From NCBI RefSeq assembly GCF_014055005.1, contig NZ_CP059570.1:310001-374000 (forward strand): DNA of 64,000 nt. Reading direction: 5' to 3'. Position numbers and translations under genes: made by a program. Shown here piece by piece: positions 25,383-33,999 of the stretch. The DNA is from Neisseria dentiae. Lineage in GTDB: Bacteria; Pseudomonadota; Gammaproteobacteria; Burkholderiales; Neisseriaceae. The notes below the pieces were generated by a model. The model was not told the origin of the DNA. It worked only from the letters and a program-made list of their open reading frames with translations, and did no database searches. How positions within the stretch are numbered: position 1 is the stretch's first letter; every line of letters starts with the position of its first letter.

Positions 25383-25435
25383 CAGGCCGTCTGAAAAAAC
25401 AGGTTATTTTTTAATGAAATATTTTCAGACGGCCT
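25383..25435. terminator. Spaced DUS inverted repeat
   Basis: AGGCCGTCTGAA at 25384 and its complement at about 25423 are separated by 28 bp of T/A-rich sequence. The motif TTTTACAAAGGTTCTGG follows at 25444-25460, resembling a MITE end. Confidence 0.55.
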
Positions 25436-25471
25436 CAAGGTGGTTTTACAAAGGTTCTGGTGTGATTGTTG

Positions 25472-26062
25472 TTAAATAACTTCCACATCTTCCGCCGCCA
25501 GAAACGCCACCAGTTTGAAAACCGGCAGGCCGATAAGGGCGTTGGGATCGGTGCTGTCTATCCGTTCCAGCAGCGCCGCGCCCAAGCCTTCGCTTTTGGC
25601 TGCGCCGGCGCAATAAACGGCATCGGGTTCGCGCTCTAGATAACGGCGGATTTGCCCGCCGTCCAATTCGCGCATGGTAACCACGGTTTTATCAACATGG
25701 GTGTGCAGGCCGTTGGAAGCGGTGTTGAGCAGGCAGAGCGCGCTGTAAAACTCAATACGCTGCCCGCTCAAGTCTGTCAGCATCTGTTGTGCGTTTGCGA
25801 CGTTCATCGGCTTGCCGAGCTGGCGGCCGTTGCACCAGGCCACTTGGTCGGCACCGATAATCAGCGCGTGCGGAAATTTTCCGGCCAACGAGCGGGCTTT
25901 GCCGACGGCAAGGCGCAAGGCGGTTTGCTCGGCGGTTTCGCCGGGCGCGGGCGTTTCGTCGAAATCGGGACGGGCCGTCTGAAACGAAACCCCCAAGCGT
26001 TGCAGCTGGGCTTGGCGGAACACCGAACTCGAGCCTAAAATAAGCGGCAGATTTGCATTCAT
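25472..26062 (-). CDS. Maf-family nucleotide pyrophosphatase (YceF type)
   Basis: Maf proteins hydrolyse non-canonical or modified NTPs in the cytosol; the YceF subgroup acts on m7GTP. The 196-residue protein starts with LILGSSSVFRQAQLQRL (phosphate-binding SSS-x2-R). DFDETPAPGET, IIGADQVAW and GKP follow, and the end has GLGAALLERIDSTDPNALIGLP. The Gln in GADQVA and the tail pattern place it with YceF rather than YhdE. The divergent yceD-rpmF pair starts 51 bp away, an arrangement common in proteobacteria. Confidence 0.9.
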   Translation of the reverse strand: MNANLPLILGSSSVFRQAQLQRLGVSFQTARPDFDETPAPGETAEQTALRLAVGKARSLAGKFPHALIIGADQVAWCNGRQLGKPMNVANAQQMLTDLSGQRIEFYSALCLLNTASNGLHTHVDKTVVTMRELDGGQIRRYLEREPDAVYCAGAAKSEGLGAALLERIDSTDPNALIGLPVFKLVAFLAAEDVEVI

Positions 26063-26113
26063 GTGTGTAAAAACATTGACGTTAAAGCAACGAAATTATA
26101 TCATACCCCGTTT

Positions 26114-26617
26114 ATGTCAGACCTTAATTTGATTGACCCCGCCGCTTTCGCCGCCGAAAAGCAGAGCCTGCAAGGCAGATTTTTGCTGAGCCAGTTGGAC
26201 GAACGCGTTTGGTCGCACGAATATTTTGCCGACAAACAGGCCGAGGTGTTGTTTACGCTTCAGGGCGGGCAAGACCGCCTCGGGCGCTTGTTTCTCGATT
26301 TGGGCGTAACCGGCAGCGTGCCGCTGGTGTGCCAGCGCTGTATGCAGCCGATGCCGTTCGATTTCAACGAAACCGGCCGTATCGTGTTGTTCGGCGACGA
26401 AGCCGGTTTGGACGAAGCCATGCTTTCCGACGACGACTTGGAAGGCATGGTGGCGGAAGAAACGCTCGACGTGCGCACTTTGGTGGAAGACCAAATCCTG
26501 ATGGCCCTGCCGTTTTCGCCGCGCCATGAAAACTGCGGCAACGCCGCCGTCGGAGAGGTCAACCGAGACAAACCCAACCCGTTTGCCGTTTTGGCAGGGC
26601 TGAAAAGCAGCCGCTGA
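26114..26617 (+). CDS. YceD/DUF177 family protein
   Basis: This 167-residue cytosolic protein of the DUF177 family is nearly always found directly upstream of rpmF and is implicated in 23S rRNA accumulation. The core contains LVCQRCMQPM (CxxC) and the strongly acidic GDEAGLDEAMLSDDDLEG stretch, followed by the VEDQILMALPFSPRH element with the conserved Leu-Pro. ATG 26114 is chosen (MSDLNLIDPAAFAAEK); a frame open to 26063 precedes it. It probably forms an operon with rpmF, 35 bp downstream. Confidence 0.9.
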   Translation: MSDLNLIDPAAFAAEKQSLQGRFLLSQLDERVWSHEYFADKQAEVLFTLQGGQDRLGRLFLDLGVTGSVPLVCQRCMQPMPFDFNETGRIVLFGDEAGLDEAMLSDDDLEGMVAEETLDVRTLVEDQILMALPFSPRHENCGNAAVGEVNRDKPNPFAVLAGLKSSR

Positions 26618-26652
26618 CCCGGTTTTACAGTTTTATATTTTAGGAGCTTGAA

Positions 26653-26832
26653 ATGGCCGTTCAACAAAACAAAAAATCCCCCTCACGCCGCGGTATGCAC
26701 CGCTCGCACGATGCCTTGACTGCGCCCGCCCTGTCGGTTGACGGCGCTACCGGCGAAGTGCACCGCCCGCACCACATTTCCCCCAACGGTATGTATCGCG
26801 GCCGCAAAGTGGTGAAAGCCAAAGGCGAATAA
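26653..26832 (+). CDS. rpmF: 50S ribosomal protein L32
   Basis: A short 59-residue gene encoding bL32 in the large ribosomal subunit. The product starts MAVQQNKKSPSRRGMHRSHD and contains HHISPNGMYRGRKVV, the usual L32 ending. It lacks zinc-binding cysteines, like other beta- and gamma-proteobacterial L32. The ribosome site AGGAG lies 9 bp upstream. A 74-codon open frame on the other strand is its shadow. Confidence 0.96.
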   Translation: MAVQQNKKSPSRRGMHRSHDALTAPALSVDGATGEVHRPHHISPNGMYRGRKVVKAKGE

Positions 26833-26856
26833 TCCGCACCGCCCCCGTTATGAACG

Positions 26857-26899
26857 AAAGCCAGAAGATTGCCTTCCAACCGCAATTACTGGCTTTTTT
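26857..26899 (+). terminator. Terminator after rpmF
   Basis: Stem AAAGCCAG (26857-26864) pairs with CTGGCTTT (26889-26896) across a 24-nt loop that may fold further. A run of six T follows. It lies 24 bp past the rpmF stop. Confidence 0.7.
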
Positions 26900-27000
26900 G
26901 CGTTAAACGCCGCAGATTTGACATATCAATAAATCAGGCCGTCTGAAACCTTGTTTGCTTGTTTAAGGTATGTGCCTGCGGCATTGCCGGTATTTGTATG

Positions 27001-27528
27001 ATGAAAAAGAAAGTCTGGTACACCTACGACGATATTCACCGTGTTATCAAGCAGCTTGCAGAAAAAATCCAAGCCTCGGGCGTGCGTTACGATGCCATGA
27101 TAGCCATCGGCGGCGGCGGTTTTATTCCCGCGCGGATTTTGCGCTGTTTTCTGGAAATTCCGATCTACGCCGTAACCACCGCCTATTACGACAGCGATAA
27201 CGAAGGCCAGGTAACCGACGGCGTGAAAAAAATCCAATGGCTGGACCCCATGCCCGAAACCCTGTGCGGTAAAAACGTGCTGGTGGTGGACGAAGTGGAT
27301 GACAGCCGTGTTACGCTCGAATTCTGCCTCAACGAGCTTGCCAAAGAGCAGTTCGGCACCGTAGGCATTGCCGTTTTACATGAAAAAATCAAAGAAAAAC
27401 AAGGCAAACTGCCTGAAAATATGCCTTATTTCAGCGGATTGACCGTGCCCGACTGGTGGATCAACTACCCGTGGGATGCCGAAGACATCGACGGACACAA
27501 CCGCCTGGCAGCTCAGGCCGCAGAATGA
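27001..27528 (+). CDS. Purine-type phosphoribosyltransferase (COG2236-like)
   Basis: This 175-residue PRTase type I protein is probably involved in purine base salvage (hypoxanthine or xanthine). The PRPP-binding loop reads VLVVDEVDDSRVTLEF; the upstream AIGGGGFIPARILR loop and DWWINYPW near the end fit the COG2236/Gpt-like group. The precise base specificity cannot be read from sequence. ATG 27001 and the ATG one codon upstream (26998) are both possible; neither has a strong ribosome site, and a TTG at 26959 is also in frame. It follows an uptake sequence and precedes plsX by 67 bp. Confidence 0.85.
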   Translation: MKKKVWYTYDDIHRVIKQLAEKIQASGVRYDAMIAIGGGGFIPARILRCFLEIPIYAVTTAYYDSDNEGQVTDGVKKIQWLDPMPETLCGKNVLVVDEVDDSRVTLEFCLNELAKEQFGTVGIAVLHEKIKEKQGKLPENMPYFSGLTVPDWWINYPWDAEDIDGHNRLAAQAAE

Positions 27529-27595
27529 GCGGCAGGTTTCGCGGCCGCAAAGCCCGGCCGTCTGAAACATTTGTATAACATACGGAGAAACATGA

Positions 27596-28660
27596 ATGAT
27601 TACTTTGGCCGTTGATGCCATGGGCGGCGATGCCGGATTGAACGTTACCGTTCCCGGTGCCGTGGCCTTTCTAAACCGGCAGAGCAACGTGAATCTGATT
27701 ATGGTGGGAGACGAGGCGCTTGTGAAAGCCGCGCTCGCCGCCGCCCATGCGCCGATGGAGCGCATCACCGTTCAGCACGCTTCCCAAGTGGTGGAGATGG
27801 ACGAAGCCCCGCAGTTGGCGTTGAAAAACAAAAAAGATTCTTCGATGCGCATCGCCATCAACCAAGTGAAAGAAGGTTTGGCGCAGGCCGCCGTGTCGGC
27901 GGGCAATACCGGTGCGCTGATGGCGACGGCGCGTTTTGTGTTGAAAACCATTCCCGGCATCGAGCGGCCAGCCATCGCCAAATTTCTGCCATCTTCCAAC
28001 GACCACATGACATTAATGCTCGACTTGGGCGCCAATGTCGATTGCACCGAAGAGCAATTGATGCAGTTTGCCGTTATAGGCAGCGAACTCTACCAAGCCC
28101 TTTATCCCGAAAACGGCCGCGCACGCGTGGGTTTGCTGAATGTGGGCACGGAAGACATCAAAGGCACCGAAACCGTTAAGCAAACGTTCAAACTGCTGAA
28201 GGCAAGCAATCTGAACTTTGTCGGCAATGTGGAAGGCAATGCGGTATTTTCCGGCAAGGTCGATGTGATTGTGGCAGATGGTTTCGTGGGCAATATCGTG
28301 CTGAAAACCATAGAAGGCGCGGTGAAGTTTATGGGCGGCGCCATCAAGCAGGAATTTCAGGCCAATGTGTTCACCAAAGCCGCCGCCCTGGTTTCCATGC
28401 CGGCATTGAAAGGTTTCAAAAACAAATTCGATCCCCGCCGCTTCAACGGTGCCATCTTTCTCGGCCTGCGCGGCGTGGTGATTAAAAGCCACGGCGGCAC
28501 CGATGCGGCCGGCTTTGCATTTGCGCTGGAGGAGGCTTATCACGAAGCCCATGCGGACAGCTTAACCAAAATAGAGCAGGGCGTAGCTGCGCAATTAGCG
28601 GTGATGATGGAGAAAAAGCTGGAAAGCGAGCAGGCGGCTATGGCTGACAATATCGGTTAG
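27596..28660 (+). CDS. plsX: Phosphate acyltransferase PlsX
   Basis: PlsX makes acyl-phosphate from acyl-ACP, the donor for PlsY, and begins phospholipid synthesis at the membrane surface. The 354-residue protein starts MITLAVDAMGGD and has VSAGNTGALMA, MLDLGANVDC, LLNVGTEDIKG and the C-terminal RGVVIKSHGG motif. The overlapping ATG at 27592 is out of frame. In many bacteria the order is rpmF-plsX-fabH; here a phosphoribosyltransferase is inserted after rpmF and fabH has moved away. Confidence 0.96.
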   Translation: MITLAVDAMGGDAGLNVTVPGAVAFLNRQSNVNLIMVGDEALVKAALAAAHAPMERITVQHASQVVEMDEAPQLALKNKKDSSMRIAINQVKEGLAQAAVSAGNTGALMATARFVLKTIPGIERPAIAKFLPSSNDHMTLMLDLGANVDCTEEQLMQFAVIGSELYQALYPENGRARVGLLNVGTEDIKGTETVKQTFKLLKASNLNFVGNVEGNAVFSGKVDVIVADGFVGNIVLKTIEGAVKFMGGAIKQEFQANVFTKAAALVSMPALKGFKNKFDPRRFNGAIFLGLRGVVIKSHGGTDAAGFAFALEEAYHEAHADSLTKIEQGVAAQLAVMMEKKLESEQAAMADNIG

Positions 28661-28683
28661 TGCCGGTTGGCAATATATTGTGG

Positions 28684-28721
28684 AAAAAATCAGGCTGACG
28701 GAATGTCAGCCTGATTTTTTT
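28684..28721. terminator. Bidirectional terminator between plsX and the AraC gene
   Basis: Stem ATCAGGCTGAC with its complement around a 5-nt GGAAT loop. Six A precede it and seven T follow, so it can stop transcription from both sides. Confidence 0.85.
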
Positions 28722-29592
28722 ATGCTCCTGTCGGACGGTATCGGCTTGGCGGCCGCCCGAACAGTTTTTTAAAGGCTTTGCTGAAACATTCGGGATTGCC
28801 GTATCCGGCCAGCGCCGCCGCTTCGCCGACGCTGTGGTTTTGCAGCAGTGCGTTGCGTGCCAGTTGCAGGCGGTATTCGCGGCGGTAATGGGCGATGCTG
28901 ATGCCGAAGGCCGTCTGAAATTCTTGCTGCAATGTGGTGGGATTGCTGTGGCAGGCTTTAGCCAATGTGTTCAGACAGGCATTGGCGGCTGCCGGATCGT
29001 GCAGCAGTTTGAGCAGTTTTTGCAGGCGCACGGACAACGGTTTGGCCGAGTGGTCGGGAAACAGAGTCTGCAAAACTTCTGCCGCCAGCACCATGCTCTG
29101 CATGGTTTGGTGCAGTGCCCGCCACGGTGCGGGGCGGCGGCAGGTCTGCATCAGGCTGCGGATTTTTTCGGACAAAGGCGGGGTAATCGCCAGATAGTGC
29201 GGTTGGAGATGGGCTTGGCGCAAGGCTTTCAGAATGTGGGGCGGGCAGCCCATGTTTTCCAGCCAAACATTGCTGCACAATAAAACCAGCTCGCGCTGGC
29301 GGCCGTTATGGAAGATTTTGCAGCCTTCTTCGGGCATATTGATCGGCAGGCAGGCCGCCGAGCGGTTGCTGTCTGCCTGCAACCTGATTTCGCGGCTGCC
29401 GAAGCGGAGGTGGGATTGTCCTTCCAAAGTAAAAATAAGGCGTAACGCCGGGTAGAAACGGCCGCTTTCGCGGCAGATTCCGCTCACGGTGGTCAGTTCG
29501 CTGTGTTTCAAGTCGAGGCCGCCGAGCATGGAGTAAGTGTTGACGGTGCCGTGTTGGTGAGAGAGGTGGACGGGGTGTGCGGTGTGAATCAT
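28720..29592 (-). CDS. AraC-family transcriptional regulator (PchR/MpeR-like)
   Basis: This 290-residue regulator has a C-terminal double helix-turn-helix AraC domain (about residues 190-290: LAKACHSNPTTLQQEFQTAFG and the second helix region AAALAGYGNPECFSKAFKKLFG, followed by PSRYR). The N-terminal part has a short beta-rich sensing region typical of PchR-type regulators of siderophore receptors. It is divergent from the TonB-dependent receptor, about 100 bp apart, so it probably activates that gene in response to the ferric siderophore. ATG 29592 (MIHTAHPVHL) is preferred over the upstream 29640. An uptake sequence lies inside the gene, near 28910. Confidence 0.88.
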   Translation of the reverse strand: MIHTAHPVHLSHQHGTVNTYSMLGGLDLKHSELTTVSGICRESGRFYPALRLIFTLEGQSHLRFGSREIRLQADSNRSAACLPINMPEEGCKIFHNGRQRELVLLCSNVWLENMGCPPHILKALRQAHLQPHYLAITPPLSEKIRSLMQTCRRPAPWRALHQTMQSMVLAAEVLQTLFPDHSAKPLSVRLQKLLKLLHDPAAANACLNTLAKACHSNPTTLQQEFQTAFGISIAHYRREYRLQLARNALLQNHSVGEAAALAGYGNPECFSKAFKKLFGRPPSRYRPTGA

Positions 29593-29656
29593 TTTGTTGT
29601 GGTAGGGATATTGTTGCGGATTCTTCGGGCCGTGCGGCAACGGCTAATCATATAAT

Positions 29657-29677
29657 AAATAAGAATGGTTCTTAATT
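29657..29677 (+). promoter_or_regulatory. Candidate Fur box upstream of the TonB receptor
   Basis: AAATAAGAATGGTTCTTAATT is a near-palindrome with TAAGAA/TTCTTA arms. It agrees with the 21-bp Fur consensus at about 14 of 20 informative positions. It lies 17 bp before the receptor start codon, where a repressor would block transcription or initiation. Confidence 0.5.
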
Positions 29678-29693
29678 CTAAGGAGTATCCGTG

Positions 29694-31817
29694 ATGAAAA
29701 CAAGCCGTTTGATTTTCCGCCTCGCACCATTGCCCGCGCTGTTTGCCGCTGCGTTCGCTTCCGCTGCCGAGCAGACCGAATTGGAAACGATTAATGTGTA
29801 CGGCACGCGTAATGCTGCACGTTACGAGTATGTGACCGACTCCGCACAAACGCGCACCGCCGCCAAAACCGACGGTTCGCTGATGGATGTTCCGCAATCG
29901 TCCAGTACGGTAACGCGCCGCCATTTGGATGAGCGCGAACCGCAGGATATTGCAGAAACGCTGGCTTACACTTCGGGTGTGTCGGGCGGCTACCGCGGTG
30001 AAAATACGCATATCGAAATGTCGGTGCGCGGCATCGGCGGCAAAAGCAACGGCGGCGGGCAGCCGACGTTTTGGGACGGCCTGCGCTACGGCGCTTCGCT
30101 GGAAATCAATCCCTACATCATCGACCGCATCGACATTCTGAAAGGCCCCGCTTCGATGCTGTACGGGCAGAGCAATCCGGGCGGCATTGTCAACCTGATT
30201 ACGAAGCAAGCCACCGGCAGCAACGAAAGTGAAATCGTGCTGAAAACCGGCAGCGGCAACCGCGCGGAAATCGGCTTGGATATAGATAAAGAATGGAACG
30301 AACAATTGGCCTACCGCTTGGTTGGCAATGCCAAACAAGTGGATTGGCAGGCGGGCAAACAGACGCGCCAACGCAGCCTGACGCTCGCGCCCTCATTGAT
30401 GTGGCGGCCTACCGAACGCACCAAGTTGGTGTTGAAAGGGCTTTACGAACGGCAGCCTGAAGCAGGCGACCGCAATTTTCTGATTAGCGACGGAACGCTG
30501 TTTCCCGTTGACGGGCAACGCATTCCGCTCGACTTTTTCAGCGGCGACCCCAACTACCACGATTTGAACAACACCAAAAACCAAATCGGCTACGAACTGG
30601 AACACAAATTCAACGACAATCTGAGCCTGCAACAGAATCTGCGCTACGGCGCCTATAACAACTATCTGAAATCCTTGGTGGTGTGGAACCCGCTCGGCGG
30701 CAGCAATATCCGGCGTATGGCGCGGATTTTTGATGAAAACTGGCATGAATTTCAGGCGGATACCCGGCTGGTGTGGAAAACGGGTTCGGATGCGCTGCGG
30801 CATACGGTGTTGTTTGGTGCGGATTATCAGGACAGCCGCAGTGCTCTGAAAAGCTATTTGGGCGACGCGCCGCCGATTGACTGGCGCAATCCGGTTTACG
30901 GGGTGGCGGTCGATACGCCGGCTTTAAGCGGCGACGAAAAGAGCCGCATCCGTCAAACCGGCCTCTATCTGCAAGACCAGCTCGAATGGGGCAACTGGCG
31001 CTTCCTGCTCGGCGGCCGTTACGATATGGCCGATACTTCGCAGGAAGATATGTTCAGGGCAACATCCAACAGCAACTCCGACAATAAATTCACTTGGCGC
31101 GCCGGCGCGGTTTACCGTTTTTCAGACGGCCTCAGTGCTTATGCCAATTATGCGACTTCGTTTCTACCCGAAGCGGGCATCGCGGCCGACGGCGGCAGCC
31201 TGAAACCGACTACCGCCAACCAGGCGGAGGTGGGCGTGAAATACCAACCGACGCCGCGGGTGTTGCTGACCGGCGCGCTGTTCAACATCAACCAATCCAA
31301 TTTGTCGGTGTACGATCCGGTAAGCTGGCAGAAAACACAGGTCGGCAAAGTCCGTACGCGCGGCGCGGAAATCGAAGTGCAGGGCGACATCACGCCGCAA
31401 TGGGGCGTCAGCGGCAGCTATACCTATCTGGATAAGAAAGTACGTGAAGACAGCAATCCCGCACTGGTCGGCACCACGCAATGGGGCGTGCCGAAACACA
31501 CCGCCTCGCTTTGGCTGGATTACCGCTTCGGCAGCCAAAGCCCGCTCAAAGGGCTGAGCATCGGCACGGGTTTGCGCTACACCGGCAAAACCTGGGGTGA
31601 TAATGCCAACACCTTCCGTGTGCCCGCCTATACGGTTTGGGACATGAAACTGGCCTACAAACCCGGCACCGCCATCCCCGCATTAAAAGGCACGCAATTG
31701 CAGCTGAACGTGCAAAACCTCGCCGGCAAACAATATGTGGCCTCTTGCGCCAACCACGCCTCATGTTTCTATGGAAAAGGCCGTGTTTGGACGCTGTCCG
31801 GCAGCTATCGCTGGTAA
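29694..31817 (+). CDS. TonB-dependent siderophore receptor (FhuA-like)
   Basis: This outer-membrane receptor of 707 residues imports a ferric siderophore using TonB energy. It has a signal peptide (cleavage near AFASA/AEQ), a TonB box region ETINVYG, and a plug domain with DVPQSSSTVT, LKGPASMLYGQSNPGG and VNLITK. The beta-barrel ends in aromatic SYRW. The near-terminal YVASCANHASCFYGKGR pair of Cys resembles FhuA/FoxA hydroxamate receptors. ATG 29694 has AAGGAG at 8 bp; a GTG one codon upstream is also in frame. An uptake sequence encodes FSDGL inside the barrel. The downstream esterase points instead to a cyclic ester siderophore, so the ligand is open. Confidence 0.92.
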   Translation: MKTSRLIFRLAPLPALFAAAFASAAEQTELETINVYGTRNAARYEYVTDSAQTRTAAKTDGSLMDVPQSSSTVTRRHLDEREPQDIAETLAYTSGVSGGYRGENTHIEMSVRGIGGKSNGGGQPTFWDGLRYGASLEINPYIIDRIDILKGPASMLYGQSNPGGIVNLITKQATGSNESEIVLKTGSGNRAEIGLDIDKEWNEQLAYRLVGNAKQVDWQAGKQTRQRSLTLAPSLMWRPTERTKLVLKGLYERQPEAGDRNFLISDGTLFPVDGQRIPLDFFSGDPNYHDLNNTKNQIGYELEHKFNDNLSLQQNLRYGAYNNYLKSLVVWNPLGGSNIRRMARIFDENWHEFQADTRLVWKTGSDALRHTVLFGADYQDSRSALKSYLGDAPPIDWRNPVYGVAVDTPALSGDEKSRIRQTGLYLQDQLEWGNWRFLLGGRYDMADTSQEDMFRATSNSNSDNKFTWRAGAVYRFSDGLSAYANYATSFLPEAGIAADGGSLKPTTANQAEVGVKYQPTPRVLLTGALFNINQSNLSVYDPVSWQKTQVGKVRTRGAEIEVQGDITPQWGVSGSYTYLDKKVREDSNPALVGTTQWGVPKHTASLWLDYRFGSQSPLKGLSIGTGLRYTGKTWGDNANTFRVPAYTVWDMKLAYKPGTAIPALKGTQLQLNVQNLAGKQYVASCANHASCFYGKGRVWTLSGSYRW

Positions 31818-31827
31818 GGCAGGCCGT

Positions 31828-33357
31828 ATGAAATATTTGCTTGCTTTGGCTTTCGCCGCCGCACCGCTCACGGCAGCAGCCGATACGGTACGGCAGGCCT
31901 GTCTGAAAGGCCGCGCCGAAGAGCGGATTGCCGTTGATTTAAACAAAGGCCGTTATATTGAAGGAAACATCGAATTCAGCCGTCTCGACTTTTCCCGCGG
32001 CGGTGTGTCGTTGAGCGCGGTTTCCGATACCGCGTCCGAACGCAAATTGTTCGCCGACCAAACCAACCGGCAGGATTTTTTGTTGTGGTATCCGCACGGC
32101 AGCCGCATTTGGCTGAAACTGAGCGCACCGGGCAACCGCCATCTGTGTTACCGCCTTACCCTGAAACAGAGTGCGGCGCATTACGATGAAATGGTGCGTG
32201 AAAACGCGGCACCGCAAAGCCCGCGCTTGCAGCAGTTGCAGCGGGAAATTAACCGGCAGGGCAGCCGTGCCGAAGAGAGGTTTTGGGCGGAAATCCGCCG
32301 GCAGGGTGCACCGTTGGTGGAGAAAACCGATAGCGGGCACAGCCTGCTCACTTTTCTTTACCGCGATGCGGCATACAATGTGCGCCTGCTCGGCGGGCCG
32401 TCGAATGATCACGAATGGTTGGAAAAACTGCCCGGCAGCGGCGTGTGGTATAAAACATTTAAAGTGCGCAACGATTTGCGGCTGAGCTATCGTTTGGCGC
32501 CCGACATTCCCACACCCGACGGTGCCGATGCCTACCGCAGCCGCCGCGCCCTATTGTCGGTGTTGGTGCCTGACCCGCTCAACCGCCGCCGTTTTGCCGA
32601 ATCCTCACTGGTCGATTTGGCAGAACCGCACGATCAGGCAGCCGTTGCGCCGCGAGGCCGTCTGAAAAACTATGCGTTTCACAGTAAGAAGCTCGGTAAC
32701 ACCCGCCGTATCTGGATTTACCAAACCGACCCGCAAGCCGCCGACCCCGTAGTGCTGTATCTGTTCGACGGTTGGCAGTATCTTTACGAAACCCGCCTGA
32801 TACCGATACTCGACGGCCTGCGGCGCCAAAACAAACTGCCGCCCGTGGCGGTGGTATTGATCGATAATGTAAACAGGCGCGCCGAATTGCCGGCCAATCC
32901 CGATTTTGCCGATATGCTCGCCGAAGAGCTGCTGCCTTTTGTCGAACAGCATACCGCCATCCGCCACCGGCCGCAGCATACGGTTGTTTCAGGCAGCAGC
33001 TACGGCGGTTTGGCCGCGGCTTATGCGGCCTACCGCCGGCCGGAAACTTTCGGCAATGCCATCCCGCTTTCCGGTTCGTTTTGGCATAAAAACAGTAACG
33101 GGCAGAAGTTGGCTGACCAATTTGCCGCGCAAAAAATGCCGCCCCAACATTGGTTTATCGCCGCCGGCAGCTACGAAACCGCGCGCGCCGGCGAAGACCC
33201 GGCCGACGGCATTGCCGCCGGCAGCCGCCGTTTGACCGATGTGCTGACTGCGCAAGGTCGCGATGCCGTTTATCGGGAATACAACGGCGGCCATGATTAT
33301 GCTATCTGGCAATATGCCTTAACCGACGGCTTGGTTTATTTGTTTGGCAGGTTTTGA
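31828..33357 (+). CDS. Exported Fes/IroE-like siderophore esterase
   Basis: This 509-residue alpha/beta hydrolase of the enterochelin-esterase type has a signal peptide (MKYLLALAFAAAPLTAAA, cleavage near residue 18), so it acts in the periplasm. After an extra N-terminal region (about 20-160) comes a Fes-like N-terminal domain (FLYRDAAYNVRLLGG and WYKTF...YRLAP). The catalytic domain follows: LYLFDG near 311, nucleophile Ser391 in GSSYGG, and catalytic His in GGHDYAIW. True Fes is cytosolic and lacks a signal; IroE is periplasmic but lacks the N-terminal Fes domain. It starts 10 bp after the receptor stop, in the same operon. Its ATG lies in a mutated uptake sequence (AGGCCGTATGAA). Confidence 0.88.
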   Translation: MKYLLALAFAAAPLTAAADTVRQACLKGRAEERIAVDLNKGRYIEGNIEFSRLDFSRGGVSLSAVSDTASERKLFADQTNRQDFLLWYPHGSRIWLKLSAPGNRHLCYRLTLKQSAAHYDEMVRENAAPQSPRLQQLQREINRQGSRAEERFWAEIRRQGAPLVEKTDSGHSLLTFLYRDAAYNVRLLGGPSNDHEWLEKLPGSGVWYKTFKVRNDLRLSYRLAPDIPTPDGADAYRSRRALLSVLVPDPLNRRRFAESSLVDLAEPHDQAAVAPRGRLKNYAFHSKKLGNTRRIWIYQTDPQAADPVVLYLFDGWQYLYETRLIPILDGLRRQNKLPPVAVVLIDNVNRRAELPANPDFADMLAEELLPFVEQHTAIRHRPQHTVVSGSSYGGLAAAYAAYRRPETFGNAIPLSGSFWHKNSNGQKLADQFAAQKMPPQHWFIAAGSYETARAGEDPADGIAAGSRRLTDVLTAQGRDAVYREYNGGHDYAIWQYALTDGLVYLFGRF

Positions 33358-33393
33358 ATATTGCCCCACTGGTGTTGTGGCCGGCAAATGGTT

Positions 33394-33999
33394 TCAGGCC
33401 GTCTGAAAAGGCGGGGTGGCCAAACCCAAGCTTTTCAGCAAGGTTACGGTTTCAAACACGGGCAGCCCCATCACGCCGGTAAAGCTGCCGCGCAGGTTTT
33501 CCACGAATATTCCGCCCAAACCCTGAATGCCGTATGCGCCGGCTTTGTCCATCGGCTCGCCGCTGGTGATATAGGCGGCGATTTCGGCTTCGCTCAAGGT
33601 TTTGAAAGTAACGTCGCTCTGCTGTATCAGGGCGCGGGTGTCTCCTTGCCAATAAACGCATACGGCCGTTAATACTTGGTGGGTGGTGCCGGAAAGCCGG
33701 CGCAGAATATCGGCGGCATCTTCTGCCGATTGGGGTTTGCCGAGAATGTGGTTGTGCAGCGCAACGGTGGTGTCGGCACTCAGCAGCGGGTATTCGGGCG
33801 CAAAAGGATGTTGTGCCTGCCAATAAGCAACGGCAGCGGCGTTTTTTTCAAGCGCCATTCGCGCCACATAAGCGGCGGCGGCTTCGTGCAGATAAGGGGT
33901 TTCGTCGATTTCTGCGCGCAGACGGGCAACGGTGTAGCCGAGGTTTTCGAGAATTTCGCGGCGGCGCGGGCTGCCTGAAGCAAGGTAAACCGTGTTCAT
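33394..33999 (-). CDS. Maf-family nucleotide pyrophosphatase (YhdE type)
   Basis: A 201-residue Maf protein. YhdE-type enzymes hydrolyse dTTP and UTP. It starts MNTVYLASGSPRRREIL (SGSPRR phosphate loop). IDETPYLHEAAAAYV and LSADTTVALHNHILGKP (Thr after Asp, as in the YhdE group) follow, and the end has DKAGAYGIQGLGG and GVMGLPVFET. It overlaps the upstream SDR by 4 bp (33996-33999), so they are translationally coupled. A second Maf paralogue lies at 25472, so both subfamilies are present. Confidence 0.92.
   Translation of the reverse strand: MNTVYLASGSPRRREILENLGYTVARLRAEIDETPYLHEAAAAYVARMALEKNAAAVAYWQAQHPFAPEYPLLSADTTVALHNHILGKPQSAEDAADILRRLSGTTHQVLTAVCVYWQGDTRALIQQSDVTFKTLSEAEIAAYITSGEPMDKAGAYGIQGLGGIFVENLRGSFTGVMGLPVFETVTLLKSLGLATPPFQTA

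Noticed and set aside
26661..26885. 74-codon minus-strand frame over rpmF
   Set aside because: It is the antisense shadow of the short ribosomal protein L32 gene.
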